Shown: positions 51,936-64,000 of the stretch, piece after piece
How the letters are laid out: every line of letters starts with the position of its first letter
Numbering within the stretch: the first letter of the stretch is position 1
DNA from: an uncultured Alsobacter sp.
GTDB taxonomy: Bacteria; Pseudomonadota; Alphaproteobacteria; Rhizobiales; Beijerinckiaceae
Length of the DNA: 64,000 bases
Reading direction: 5' to 3'
NCBI RefSeq assembly: GCF_945952055.1
Contig: NZ_CAMFHB010000018.1
Span: 48,349 to 112,348 of the forward strand
The notes under the pieces: model-generated
What the model saw: the letters and a program-made list of their open reading frames with translations, nothing else
Databases searched by the model: none
What the model was told of the DNA's origin: nothing
Translations under genes and position numbers: made by a program

Positions 51936-54287
51936 ATGGTCGATGGTGCGGGGCGGGCGAAGGGCGGCGAGGATGACGCCGGCGGTGTCGCGGCCGCCAC
52001 CGTCTTGCTGCGCCAGGGCCGTGCCGACGAGGCCATCGCCCTGCTCGAGGCCGGGCGCCAGGTGCGAAACGGCGATCCGGAGGCCCGGTTCGTCCTCGCC
52101 GACGCATTCTTCCAGGCCCGGCGCTGGTCCGAGTCCCTCGCGCTGACGGAGGCCCTGCTGTCGGAAGGCTGCCGGGTGGCCTACAACGCGACGCTCCGGA
52201 TCAAGCTCCTGTGCAATCTCGGGCGCCACCGCGAGGCGATCGCGCTCACCAACGCGCGCCTGCAGGAAGCCGGTCCCGATCTCGACCTCTTCAACGTGCT
52301 GAAGATCGCCCACCACGCCGAAGGCGAGATGGATCTCGCCCGCCACTATGGCCAGCTGGTGCTGACGGCGCGGGACGCGGAGCTGCGCGGCGCGCGCCCG
52401 CCGCGAACGGTCGCGCGGCATGGGGGAGGCGCGGACGTCATCAGCTTCTCCCTGTGGGGCAGCGACCCCGTCTATCTCGACGGGGCGGTCGTGAATGCAC
52501 GGCTGGCCCGCACAGTCCTGCCGGGTTGGCGCTGCCGCTTCCACGTGCCGGCCGATCTCGCGCCGGAGACGACGGCCGCGCTGAGAGCCGAGGGCGCCGA
52601 CGTGGCCGTGGTCGAGGATCCGGCCGTGCCGCCCTACTTCTGGCGGTTCCTCGTCCTGAACGACCCCGGCGTGAACCGCTTCCTGTGCCGCGACGTGGAT
52701 TCGCGCCTGGATGCCGTCGATGCGGCCGTCGTCGCGGAATGGCTCGGCAGCGGCGCCGCCTTTCACGTGATCCGGGATCATCTGCTGCACAACGACCCGA
52801 TCCTCGCCGGGATGTGGGGCGGGCACGCGACCCCCTCGATCGATCTGCGGGCGGAGCTCGCGGCCTATTTCGGCGGCCGGCCGACCAACAAATACGGCCA
52901 CGACCAGCGGTTCCTCGCCGAGCGGATCTGGCCGCTCGTGCGGGGCGACGTCTGCGTCCACGACCGGTTCTACGCGACACCGGGGATCGTCTCCCGGCCC
53001 TTGCCCGAGGGCTCGGCCATCGGCGCCGGTTTCCAGGATCCGCAGGCGGTGGCCCTCGAGCGGGAGCGACTGGGGGCGCCGGCCGCCCCGGCGGAGAGCG
53101 TCGAGGCTGCGGGGCCGGCGCTGCGGGAGTTCGTTCCCGCGAGCTGGGACAAGGCGCTCCACGCGCTGTGGACGCGGGGCGAGCGGGAGGCCGCGCTCGA
53201 CCGGATCGTGGCGCGGCTCAATGCGGTCCGCGGGCGGGAGCCCAAGGACCTGCTGATGCAGTATTGCTTCTACCTCTACGGCATCGGCGACATGCAGAAC
53301 GCGCTGCGTGCCATAGACAGGGTGGTGGCGCTCGATCCGGCCGACGTCGGCGCTCTGAAGAACCGCGCCGTGGTGCGGCACAGGCTGCGGGACGTCCGCG
53401 GCGCGTGCGAGGACTACGAGCGGGCACTCGCCGTGCAGCCGGACGCCGAGGAGATCCACGACGGGCTTTCGCATGCCTGCTGGCTGCTGGGCGACCTCGA
53501 CAAGGCGCGTGTCCACGGGACGCGGTCGCTGGTCCTCAAGGACGCGAAGGTGGGGCGCAAGCCCCTTCCGGCGCGGGTCCCGGACATCGCCGGCAAGCCG
53601 GCCGTGATCGCGTTCAGCCTGTGGGGCAGCGGCCAGCGCTATCTGCGGGGTCTGCTGCGCAACGCGCTGCTCCTGCCCGACATCTATCCGGGCTGGCGCG
53701 CCCGCGTGTACCACGACGGCAGCGTGCCCCGGGACTTCGTCGAGGCGACCACCGGGCTCGGCGTGGAGTGGGTGCTCATGCCGGCCGACGTCCCGAACGG
53801 GACGAAGCTCGTCTGGCGCTTCCTCGTGGCGAGCGATCCGACCGTCGGGCGGTTCATGGTCCGCGACTGCGACTCCGTGATCAACGTGCGCGAGGCGGCC
53901 GCGGTGGCCGAATGGCTGGCCTCGGACTTGCCCTTCCACGTGATGCGGGACTGGTGGACCCACACCGACCTCATCCTCGCCGGCATGTGGGGCGGCATTG
54001 CCGGCCTGCTGCCGGACATGCAGACCCTGTTTCGCGCCTATGCGCCGAGGGTGCTGACCAGCAACATCGACCAGCTGTTCCTGGGCGAGGAGATCTGGCC
54101 GCGCATCGCCGACAGGGCGCTCGTGCACGACCGATGGTTCGCCAGCCCCCGGGCCCGTCCCTTCCCGGGACCGGCGCTCCGGCTGCCGGGCGGCCATGTC
54201 GGACAGGACGAGCACGCGGCCGAACCCGACCTGCAGCGGCGTCTCCTCGCGCCGTGGCTGCGCGAGATCCCCAGCTTGCGGGATTGA
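51936..54287 (+). CDS. TPR protein with two glycosyltransferase-like domains
   Basis: I know no named family for this 783-residue architecture. Residues 1-150 form TPR-like helices. Domain A starts at 168 (VISFSLWGSDPVYLDG) and has RDVDS with D253 and D255. A second TPR stretch lies at about 380-530. Domain B starts at 557 (VIAFSLWGSGQRYLRG) and has RDCDS with D644 and D646. Both copies share PGWR, FWRFLV/VWRFLV, FHVxRD and DxILAGMWGG, so one arose from the other. DxD motifs plus this layout suggest nucleotide-sugar transferases. ATG 51936 is my choice; GTG 51870 would add an Arg-rich leader. It lies next to a type I secretion system. Confidence 0.65.
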   Translation: MVDGAGRAKGGEDDAGGVAAATVLLRQGRADEAIALLEAGRQVRNGDPEARFVLADAFFQARRWSESLALTEALLSEGCRVAYNATLRIKLLCNLGRHREAIALTNARLQEAGPDLDLFNVLKIAHHAEGEMDLARHYGQLVLTARDAELRGARPPRTVARHGGGADVISFSLWGSDPVYLDGAVVNARLARTVLPGWRCRFHVPADLAPETTAALRAEGADVAVVEDPAVPPYFWRFLVLNDPGVNRFLCRDVDSRLDAVDAAVVAEWLGSGAAFHVIRDHLLHNDPILAGMWGGHATPSIDLRAELAAYFGGRPTNKYGHDQRFLAERIWPLVRGDVCVHDRFYATPGIVSRPLPEGSAIGAGFQDPQAVALERERLGAPAAPAESVEAAGPALREFVPASWDKALHALWTRGEREAALDRIVARLNAVRGREPKDLLMQYCFYLYGIGDMQNALRAIDRVVALDPADVGALKNRAVVRHRLRDVRGACEDYERALAVQPDAEEIHDGLSHACWLLGDLDKARVHGTRSLVLKDAKVGRKPLPARVPDIAGKPAVIAFSLWGSGQRYLRGLLRNALLLPDIYPGWRARVYHDGSVPRDFVEATTGLGVEWVLMPADVPNGTKLVWRFLVASDPTVGRFMVRDCDSVINVREAAAVAEWLASDLPFHVMRDWWTHTDLILAGMWGGIAGLLPDMQTLFRAYAPRVLTSNIDQLFLGEEIWPRIADRALVHDRWFASPRARPFPGPALRLPGGHVGQDEHAAEPDLQRRLLAPWLREIPSLRD

Positions 54288-54331
54288 GGGGCTCCCACGG
54301 CCGTCCTGCCCCGGCAGGCGGCCACGACCGC

Positions 54332-55739
54332 TCACCGCTCGCGCAGGGATTCCTGCTTGTAGCGGACCAGCGGGGACAGCAGGTAGGAGATGATGCGGCG
54401 GGAGCCTGTCTTGATCTCCACCGTCACCGACATGCCCGGGCCGAGGTTCACGAGTCCGTTCTCCACCTGCATCTGCGTGCGGTCCAGCGAGACGCGGGCG
54501 GCGTAGTTCAAGCCCTGGTCCTTCTGCCGGGAGGCGCCGGCGCCCGCCGTCGACTTGTCCTGGTCGCGCCCCTGCGGCCGGTCCGCCGTGACGGCGTCCG
54601 GTGACACGTCGAGCACGGTGCCGTGGAGCAGGCCGTAGCGGGTGAAGGAGAAGGTGTCGACCTTGATCTCCGCCGGCTGTCCGGCGCGCACGAAGCCGAT
54701 GTCCTGGTTGGAGACCATCGCCTCGATCTCCAGCCGGCTGTCGGCGGGCACGACGATGGCGAGCGGCTGGGCGGGGGTCACCACGCCGCCGATGGTGTGC
54801 ACGTCGAGCTGCTGGACCACGCCGTCGACCGGGGCGGTCAGGACCTGGAGCTGCGTCCGGCGGTCGGCCTTGATCACGTCCTGGGTGAGGCTCGCGACCT
54901 TCTGCTCGGCCTTGACCAGGTCGTCGAGCCAGGCGCGGCGAACCTCGGACTCGACCCGGGAGCGGGTCTCCTGGAGCGTCGCCATGGCGGCCTCGGTCTC
55001 GCGCAGGCGGTTCTGCTGCACGACCAGGTCCTGCCGCATGCCCACCATCTCCTGGTACTCGCTGAGATAGGTGAGCCTGGAGGTGAGCTCCTTGCCGAGG
55101 AGTTGCTTGCGCAGCCCGAGCCGCTCCTCCGCGACCGGGATCACGGCGTTGAGCTTGTCGACGGAGGCCTGCACGCTGCCGCGCTCCGCCTGCTTCTGGG
55201 CCACCTGCCGGTCGATCTCGGCCAGCTTGCCGCGCAGCTCGGCCTTCTGCGTGAGCAGGTAGTGGCGGTGCATGGCGATCTGCGTCGGCGTCGCGTCGGA
55301 GGGGATCTCGAGGGCCTCGGCCCCGTCGATGGCGGCGCGCAGGCGCGCGGCGTCGAGCCTCGCGGACACGAGGTCGCTGCGCAGGTGCGCCTCGTCGGCT
55401 TCCGTCATGGTGGGGTCGAGCTCGATCAGCACGTCGCCGGCGGCGACACGCTGGCCGTTGCGGACGTGGATGGCCCGCACGACGCCGGTCTCGAAGGGCT
55501 GGATGACCTTGGTGCGGCCGCTCGGCACGATGCGCCCCGTCGCCGTCGCGACGATGTCGACGGTGCCCAGGATCGCCCACAGCACGGAGAGCGCGAAGAC
55601 CGCCATGATCGTGCCGGCCACGGCGCGGCCCACGGGCGAGGGCGGCGTCTCCGTGATCTCGAGCGCCGCCGGGAGGAAGGCGAGCTCGTAGTCCGTCCTC
55701 GGCGCGGAGGCCTTGGGAAAGCGAATGACCTTGCGGGCG

Positions 55740-55750
<11 letters not shown>
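54332..55750 (-). CDS. HlyD-family type I secretion periplasmic adaptor
   Basis: This membrane-fusion protein links the ABC exporter to an outer-membrane channel. The 472-residue product has one N-terminal helix (AVAGTIMAVFALSVLWAILG), a lipoyl-like segment (VIQPFETGVVRAIHVRNGQR, then VAAGDVLIELDP) and a long alpha-helical hairpin (about 120-300). A beta-barrel region follows, with VLTAPVDGVVQQLDVHTIGG and a C-terminal hydrophobic end. It starts 11 bases inside the end of the exporter gene, so the two are coupled. No TolC-like gene is in the window. Confidence 0.92.
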
Positions 55751-58553
<2,803 letters not shown>

Positions 58554-58672
58554 CAGGGGCGGTCTGGGTTCGAGGTCGGCGGGCTTGGCGCCTTGAGTTA
58601 CCTCACTATTAACATCGCACCGATGAAGCTACACCTTTAGCGTACAATCAACCTTAAAGTGCTTGGATTTCC

Positions 58673-59674
58673 TCACTGTGGGGCTTGATCTGTCCCATTC
58701 TCGGACGATGTCGTGTCGCGCTGCGACGCGGCCAAGCTCGTGCCGCGCCGGGTGTTCCCGCCGGCGGGCGAGGGTGCTGCCGGAACGGCGTTGCGCAGCC
58801 CGTTGGCGCGCTGCTCGATCCAGCGCAGCAGAAGGGGGCGATCCTCTCCGAAGACGCTCCGGTCATGGTCTTTCGCGAGGGCCGCGGCCTCGACCGTCGC
58901 GATGGCGTCGGTCCAGCCGAGGCGGCGCGGGACGAAGAGGTCCGCCAGGCGCCGGGCCCGGCTCGACGGAAGGTCGGGGAAGAACGCGATCGCGAGGTCC
59001 TGGACGATCCCGTTGACCGAACCCGCCTGCCTGCTGAGGTTGCCGCCGTGGATCCGGTAGCGCACGAGCGGCTCGGCCAGATTGGCGAAGCGGGCACCTT
59101 TGCGCATGCACGCGATCCAGAACGCCAGGTCGACGCCCTTGCGCAGCATGGGGTCGTAGCGCAGCCCGTGCCGCCGGACGAAGTCCATGCGCAGGCAGGT
59201 GGTGGGGTTCATCAGGTTTCCGGCCGCCAGCATGAAGGTGGCCTTGATCGCCGCGTCCGTCCCCGGGACCGTCGTGGTGGAGCGGGGCTTGGGAAACACC
59301 AGCATGTTGGAGCCCAGCACCTCGATGTCCGGCCGGCGGTCCAGTTCGGCGACCTGCATGGCGAGCCGGTGGGGCAGTGCGATGTCGTCGGCGTCGAGGC
59401 GCGCGAGATAGCGGCCCCTCGCGAGCGCGAGCCCGAGATTGGCGGCCTGGGCCTCTCCCATGTTCACGGGCAGGTCATGGACACGGATGCGGGGGTCGGC
59501 GAAGGACCTGGCGATCGCGCCGGTCTCGTCGGTGGACCCGTCATTGACGACGATCAGTTCGAAGTCGGTCAGTGTCTGGGCGAGCAGGGAGCCGATCGCC
59601 TCCGCCAGGAACGGCGCGGCGTTGAACGCGGGGACGAGCACGCTGACGAGGGGCGTGGCTGACGCGCGATCCAC
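58673..59674 (-). CDS. family 2 glycosyltransferase
   Basis: The 333-residue product has the GT-A fold of family 2: VSVLVPAFNAAPFLAEAIGS at the N-terminus, ELIVVNDGSTDETGAIA, and the metal-binding DADD (94-97) in YLARLDADDIALPHR. The C-terminal third is less conserved, with a hydrophilic end (GTSLAASQRDTTSSENGTDQ). The start is a GTG at 59674 with GGGGGC upstream. It lies between the giant repeat protein gene and its probable exporter, so sugar attachment to the secreted protein or cell surface is possible but not shown. Confidence 0.85.
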   Translation of the reverse strand: MDRASATPLVSVLVPAFNAAPFLAEAIGSLLAQTLTDFELIVVNDGSTDETGAIARSFADPRIRVHDLPVNMGEAQAANLGLALARGRYLARLDADDIALPHRLAMQVAELDRRPDIEVLGSNMLVFPKPRSTTTVPGTDAAIKATFMLAAGNLMNPTTCLRMDFVRRHGLRYDPMLRKGVDLAFWIACMRKGARFANLAEPLVRYRIHGGNLSRQAGSVNGIVQDLAIAFFPDLPSSRARRLADLFVPRRLGWTDAIATVEAAALAKDHDRSVFGEDRPLLLRWIEQRANGLRNAVPAAPSPAGGNTRRGTSLAASQRDTTSSENGTDQAPQ

Positions 59675-59744
59675 GGGATGGCCCCCATGCTGGCCGTTGC
59701 ATGCGAGGCTCCGGCGGGGAGCCTCGCATCATCTCTCATCCGCC

Positions 59745-62700
59745 TCAGGCCACGGGCTTGGTGAGGGTCAGCGGGTCGCTCGTCGCCGTGCCCTGCGAGG
59801 CATAGGTGACGATGGCGCCGCCCTCCTGGTCCGTTCCGAGCGAGAAGCCGGCCGCGGCGTACTGGCCGAGGAGGGCCAGGCTGGCGACATGCGTGCCGTC
59901 GGTCACCGTCAGGGTGCCGCCGGCACCGCTCGCATCGGCGGTGAAGGCCAGAGACGTCTGGCTGCCGAAGGCGATGTCGGTGAGCCGCAGCTGGTCGCCG
60001 CTGCCGAATGCTGCGATCTGGCCGGTGAAGTCCTGGCTGTCGTCGATCTCCAGGATGCCGTCGCCCTGGCCGAGATCGACCGTGAGCGAGGAGGCCTGCT
60101 CGAGGTCGAGGGTCGCGGCGCCGGTGACCACCGCCACGCCCGTGCCCGAGGACTGGCCGGCCACGGTGATGTCGCCACCGTTGGCCCGCAGCATCCCGTC
60201 GTTGACGAGGTTGCTGGCGATGGTGAGGCCGCCGGTGCCGGTGGCCTCGATGGTCCCGGTGTTGACGACCGCGTTGGCCCCGGTGTCGATGACCAGCGCC
60301 TGGGTGCCGTCGGCCACGATCGTGCCGTGGTTGACGAGCGCGAGTTGGCCCTGGCCGATCTGACCGGCGCCGGAGATGACGTTGTCGACGTTGGTCAGCG
60401 TCACGCCCGGTGCGGTGCCGGCGATGACGTTGCCGGCGTCGTCGGACAGCACCACCTCGCCGCCGCCGGTGAGCGTGAGGCCGCGCTGCAGGATCTGCAG
60501 CAGCGTCTCGCGGCCGGCCGCGTCCAGGGCGACGGTGCCGGTGTTGTGCAACTCGCCCGCCAGCGGAAGCATGGCGCCGCTGCCCACCGCGATGGTGCCG
60601 GCGTTCTGCGTGACCGGCGTCTCGTCGAACACGAAATTCGCCGCCGTGAGGGCCGCGGCACTGACCCCCTGGAACGTCACCGTCTGCCCGTCCGCCAGCG
60701 TCAGCAGGGCGTCGCCGGCAGCCGTTTCCGCGAGGTTCGCGACGACATCGGCGAAGCTGGTGAAGCCGGTGAAGGCCAACAGGTCCAGCCGGTCCCGCGC
60801 CACGTCGAAGGCGTAGACCACGTTGTTGCCGATCGGATCGGCCATCACGAAGGTGTCCGCCCCGGCGCTGCCGGTGAGGTTGTCGTCACCCGCCCAGGCG
60901 AAGATCGGGTTGCCCGGGGCGAAGGCCTCGGCGTTGTCGAGCACGATGCGCGTGACCGGGACGCCATTGGCGTCGGTCCAGTTCATGGCGATCTCGATCA
61001 CCTCGGCGCCGACATAGTCGACCGGCGTGGTGTAGGTGAGGGAGCCCGGATCGGCCGTGGTGATCGACCACGTTCCGTCCGCCTGGCGGGTCCAGCCGTC
61101 GAGCGTCCAGCCTGCGGGCAGCGACGCGACCGTGAGGGTCACCAGGGCACCGTCGGCGGGGTTCCCGAGGCCGAGGTTCGTCGGGGAGCCGGAGACGCCG
61201 ACCGGGGCAGTCGTGCTGAGGGACGTATAGGACGCGCTGTTGCCGGCGTTGTCGAGCGCGGTCACGGTGATCGTAACGGCCCGACCATTGAGGCTTTGGG
61301 CGTTGAGCTGTGTGGTCAGATCGGCTGAGTTCGTGGTCACCGTACCCGATGCCGTTGCGGCGGTTCCGCCGGACGTCGTCCCACTTGCTGACCAGGCGTA
61401 CGACGTCGCGCCCGTCGCCGCCGTCCAACTCAAAGCATCGCTGTTGGAGTTGTAGGAGAGCGTCGTGTTGCCCGGCAGCGTGGGAGCCGTCGTGTCGACC
61501 AGGTAGCCGGCGTTCGCGCCGACCGAGGTCGTGGTCAGGGTTGCGTTGTTGCCTGCGGCGTCCCTGATCGTGCCGCCGTTCAGCGACAGTGCGTTCGATC
61601 CGATGCTGATGCCGTCGGTGTCGGTCTGGCCGGCCAGGATGGTGTAGGTGAACACCAGCTGGGTGCTGCCGCTGCCGGACGCGTAGCTGGCCTGCACCGT
61701 CGTGCCGCCGATGTTCAAGGCCAGCTGGGGCGTACCCGTGACCAGCACGGCTTCGCTGAACGTGGCCCTGACACTCACGACGTCGCCCGCGTTCAGAGTG
61801 CTGTTCTGGATGCCCGTCGCGCTGACGATGGCGAGGTTTCCGGCGCCACTGGCCGTCGGCGCCGTGTTGTCCACGGTGACGCTGAGGATAGCCGAATTCG
61901 CGGTGTTGCCGGCGGCGTCCGTGACCTGCGTCCGGTACTGGTAGGTGTTGTCGGTGAGCCCGCTCTGCGCGGCGGTGGTCGTGGTCCAGGTCGTTCCGTC
62001 GGTGGACCGCTGGTACACGACGGTCGCGCCGGCTTCCGCGCCCGAGACGCTCAGGTCGAAGGCGGTATCAGTGGAGATGAAGTCCGTGGAGGAGGATCCG
62101 GAGTCGCTGAAGTTGCTCAGCGACAGCGTGCCCGCGGCCGGAGCCGTGGTGTCGACGAGGTAGCCGGCATTGTCTGCCACCGCCACCGTCGTGAGCGTCG
62201 CCGCGTTGCCGGCGGCGTCCGTGATGGTGCCGGCGTTCAGGGTCAGCGCATTGGCATCGATGCTGATGCCGTTGGCGTCGGTCTGGCCCGCCAGGATCGT
62301 GTAGGTGAAGTTCAGCTGGGTCGTTCCAGTGCCCGATGTGTAGTTCGCCAGGACCGTGGTGCCGCCTATGTTGAGCGCGAGCTGCGGCGTGCCGGTCACG
62401 GTCACCGCCTCGCTAAACGTGGCGCGGACGGTCACCACGTCACCGGCGTTCAGGGTGCTGCTCTGCAGGCCCGTCGCGCTGGTGATGGCGACGCCCGAGA
62501 CGGTCGGCGCGGTGGTATCCACCCTGTAGGTGACGTTGTCAGCGACGGTGCTCGAGGTGAGCGTCGCCGCGTTGCCAGCCGCGTCCGTGATCGTCCCGGA
62601 GTTGAGGCTCAGCGCATTGGCATCGATGCTGATGCCGTTGGCGTCGGTCTGGCCCGCCTGGATCGTGTAGGTGAAGTTCAGCTGGGTCGTTCCAGTGCCC

Positions 62701-64000
62701 GATGTGTAGTTCGCCAGGACGGTGGTGCCGCCGATGTTCAGGGCGAGCTGGGGGGTGCCGGTCACCGTGACGGCTTCGCCGAAGGTGGCGCGGACGGTGA
62801 CCACGTCGCCGGCGTTGAGCGTGGTGTTCTGGCTGCCGCTGGCGCCGGTGATGGCGACGGCGGTGACGGCGGGGGCCGTCGTGTCGACCAGGTAGCTCGC
62901 GTTGTCGGTGACGGCGGTCGACGTGATGGTGGCCGTGTTGCCGGCGAGATCCGTGATCGTCCCGGAGTTCAGGGCGATGGCATTGGCGCCGATGCTGATG
63001 CCGGTGGCGTCGTTCTGGCCGGCCTGGATCGTGTAGTTGAAGAGGAGCTGGGTCGAGCCGCTGCCCGAGGCGTAGGTCGCGTTGACGGTCGTGCCGTTGA
63101 TGTTGAGGGCCAGCAGCGGGGAGCCGGTCACGGAGACCGCCTCGCTGAAGGTCGCCCTGACGGTGACGACGTCACCCGCGTTCAGCGTGCTGTTCTGGAT
63201 GCCGGTCGCGCTGGCGATGGCCACGCTGCTGACGGTCGCGGGGGTCGTGTCGACGACGTAGTTTGCGTTGTCCGTGACCGCCGCCGTGGCCAGCGTCGCG
63301 TTGTTTCCGGCGAGATCCCGGATCGTGCCCGTCCCGAGGGACAAGGCGTTGGCTCCGAGGCTGATGCCGTTGGCGTCGGTCTGGCCGGCCAGGATGGTGT
63401 AGTTGAACACCAGCTGGCTCGTGCCGCTGCCCGACGCGTAGCTGGCGTTGACCGACGTGCCGCCGACGTTCAGGGCCAACACGGGGGTACCGGTCACGAC
63501 CACGGCCTCGTTGAAGGTCACGGCCACGCTGACCACATCGCCCTGGTTGAGCCGGCCGTTCTGAATGCCGGTGGCGCTGGCGATGGCGACGCTGCTGACG
63601 GTCGCGCCGGCGTTGTCGACCTTCACGGCGATCTCGTTGGAGGTTGCCGTGTTGCCGGCCGTGTCGGTCACCAGGGCACGGTAGCTGTAGTTGCCGTCGA
63701 CGAGCGTGCTCTGCGCCGCCGAGGTGGTGAGCCACGTGGTGCCGCCGTCGGTCGAGCGCTGGTAGGTGATGCCGGCGCCGCTCTCGGCTCCGCCGAGGCT
63801 GAGGTTGAACGCGTTGTCCGTCGAGATGAAGTCGGTGGACGACGTGCCGCTGTCGCTGAAGCCCGTCAGCGAGAGCGTGCCGGCCGCCGGAGCCGCCGTG
63901 TCGACCGTGACGCTCACGACGTTGGAGGTTGTCGTGTTGCCGGCCGTGTCGGTGACCTTGGCGCGGAACTGGTAGGCACCGTCCACGAGGCCCGACTGGG
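59745..64000 (-). CDS. giant secreted repeat protein, start beyond the window (partial)
   Basis: The frame is open to the right edge, giving 1417 visible residues, with the N-terminus missing. Five 122-residue Ig-like/cadherin-like units (VDTTAPxVxxVAITxATGxQ, then NSTLNAGDVVTVRATFSEAV) occupy nucleotides about 61480-63600. They are interrupted by a different unit of about 97 residues (SDSGSSSTDFISTD, then VYQRSTDGTTW), repeated near 63.6-63.9 kb. The C-terminal 500 residues hold a calcium-binding-like TFVMADPIGNNVVYAFDVAR patch, beta-rich autotransporter-like repeats (NHGTIVADGTQALVIDTGAN), and end DPLTLTKPVA. Lying beside HlyB/HlyD, it is probably a type I secreted adhesin. Confidence 0.82.
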   Translation of the reverse strand, partial: QSGLVDGAYQFRAKVTDTAGNTTTSNVVSVTVDTAAPAAGTLSLTGFSDSGTSSTDFISTDNAFNLSLGGAESGAGITYQRSTDGGTTWLTTSAAQSTLVDGNYSYRALVTDTAGNTATSNEIAVKVDNAGATVSSVAIASATGIQNGRLNQGDVVSVAVTFNEAVVVTGTPVLALNVGGTSVNASYASGSGTSQLVFNYTILAGQTDANGISLGANALSLGTGTIRDLAGNNATLATAAVTDNANYVVDTTPATVSSVAIASATGIQNSTLNAGDVVTVRATFSEAVSVTGSPLLALNINGTTVNATYASGSGSTQLLFNYTIQAGQNDATGISIGANAIALNSGTITDLAGNTATITSTAVTDNASYLVDTTAPAVTAVAITGASGSQNTTLNAGDVVTVRATFGEAVTVTGTPQLALNIGGTTVLANYTSGTGTTQLNFTYTIQAGQTDANGISIDANALSLNSGTITDAAGNAATLTSSTVADNVTYRVDTTAPTVSGVAITSATGLQSSTLNAGDVVTVRATFSEAVTVTGTPQLALNIGGTTVLANYTSGTGTTQLNFTYTILAGQTDANGISIDANALTLNAGTITDAAGNAATLTTVAVADNAGYLVDTTAPAAGTLSLSNFSDSGSSSTDFISTDTAFDLSVSGAEAGATVVYQRSTDGTTWTTTTAAQSGLTDNTYQYRTQVTDAAGNTANSAILSVTVDNTAPTASGAGNLAIVSATGIQNSTLNAGDVVSVRATFSEAVLVTGTPQLALNIGGTTVQASYASGSGSTQLVFTYTILAGQTDTDGISIGSNALSLNGGTIRDAAGNNATLTTTSVGANAGYLVDTTAPTLPGNTTLSYNSNSDALSWTAATGATSYAWSASGTTSGGTAATASGTVTTNSADLTTQLNAQSLNGRAVTITVTALDNAGNSASYTSLSTTAPVGVSGSPTNLGLGNPADGALVTLTVASLPAGWTLDGWTRQADGTWSITTADPGSLTYTTPVDYVGAEVIEIAMNWTDANGVPVTRIVLDNAEAFAPGNPIFAWAGDDNLTGSAGADTFVMADPIGNNVVYAFDVARDRLDLLAFTGFTSFADVVANLAETAAGDALLTLADGQTVTFQGVSAAALTAANFVFDETPVTQNAGTIAVGSGAMLPLAGELHNTGTVALDAAGRETLLQILQRGLTLTGGGEVVLSDDAGNVIAGTAPGVTLTNVDNVISGAGQIGQGQLALVNHGTIVADGTQALVIDTGANAVVNTGTIEATGTGGLTIASNLVNDGMLRANGGDITVAGQSSGTGVAVVTGAATLDLEQASSLTVDLGQGDGILEIDDSQDFTGQIAAFGSGDQLRLTDIAFGSQTSLAFTADASGAGGTLTVTDGTHVASLALLGQYAAAGFSLGTDQEGGAIVTYASQGTATSDPLTLTKPVA
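61480..63600 (-). repeat. 366-bp tandem repeats in the giant repeat protein gene
   Basis: The GGTCTGGCC-type marker falls at 61624, 62281, 62647, 63013 and 63379. The last four are exactly 366 bases apart, and the first is separated by 366 plus a 291-base inserted unit. The units at about 62150-62515 and 62516-62880 are nearly identical over long stretches, pointing to recent duplication or gene conversion. Confidence 0.85.

Overview
The window is about 64 kb of high-GC chromosome from an alphaproteobacterium, most likely of the order Hyphomicrobiales (Rhizobiales). Evidence for this is the codon bias, the minCDE arrangement, the preTA/rutR pyrimidine block, the holin-family plus DUF3618 stress cluster, and short palindromic intergenic repeats of a kind I remember from that order. 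Genus cannot be fixed by reading alone. There is no sign of prophage, integrase, insertion sequence or CRISPR array.

Layout. 1-2.7 kb: a carbamoyltransferase cut by the left edge, and kynureninase. 3.0-5.0 kb: minCDE division-site genes. 5.1-15.5 kb: a pyrimidine-degradation locus with an N-carbamoyl amidohydrolase, a dihydropyrimidinase, a four-gene ABC importer, RutR, and PreA/PreT. A RutR-like 16-bp palindrome lies upstream of each of the two catabolic transcription units. 15.6-18.7 kb: small membrane and stress proteins, including a 24-codon ORF. 18.8-23.6 kb: two unknown proteins, a histidine phosphatase and a serralysin-type RTX protease. 24-31.5 kb: orphan response regulator, CHASE2 cyclase, lipid kinase, two small proteins and a Kup potassium transporter. 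31.5-35.2 kb: a fused 5-oxoprolinase. 35.4-43.5 kb: a complete kdpFABCDE potassium system with an extra 27-codon ORF at its head. 43.6-45.0 kb: two exported proteins around a candidate small RNA.

45.1-50.4 kb is the most interesting part: an RNA-repair island. It holds rtcR (sigma54 activator with a CARF-like sensor), a divergent sigma54-like promoter, rsr (bacterial Ro60), and rtcB (RNA ligase). Between rsr and rtcB about 440 bp carry three tandem structured RNAs that I read as Y RNAs. Each has a long end-to-end stem with the same sequence boxes and carries tRNA-like parts in circularly permuted order. The first has its ends at the anticodon stem, the third at the D-loop, and the second keeps the T arm but no D arm.

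50.5-64 kb: a YcaQ-like DNA glycosylase, a TPR protein with two copies of a glycosyltransferase-like domain, a type I secretion pair (HlyD, and a HlyB with two degenerate C39-like domains), a family 2 glycosyltransferase, and a giant repeat protein that runs off the right edge and is probably the cargo of that exporter.
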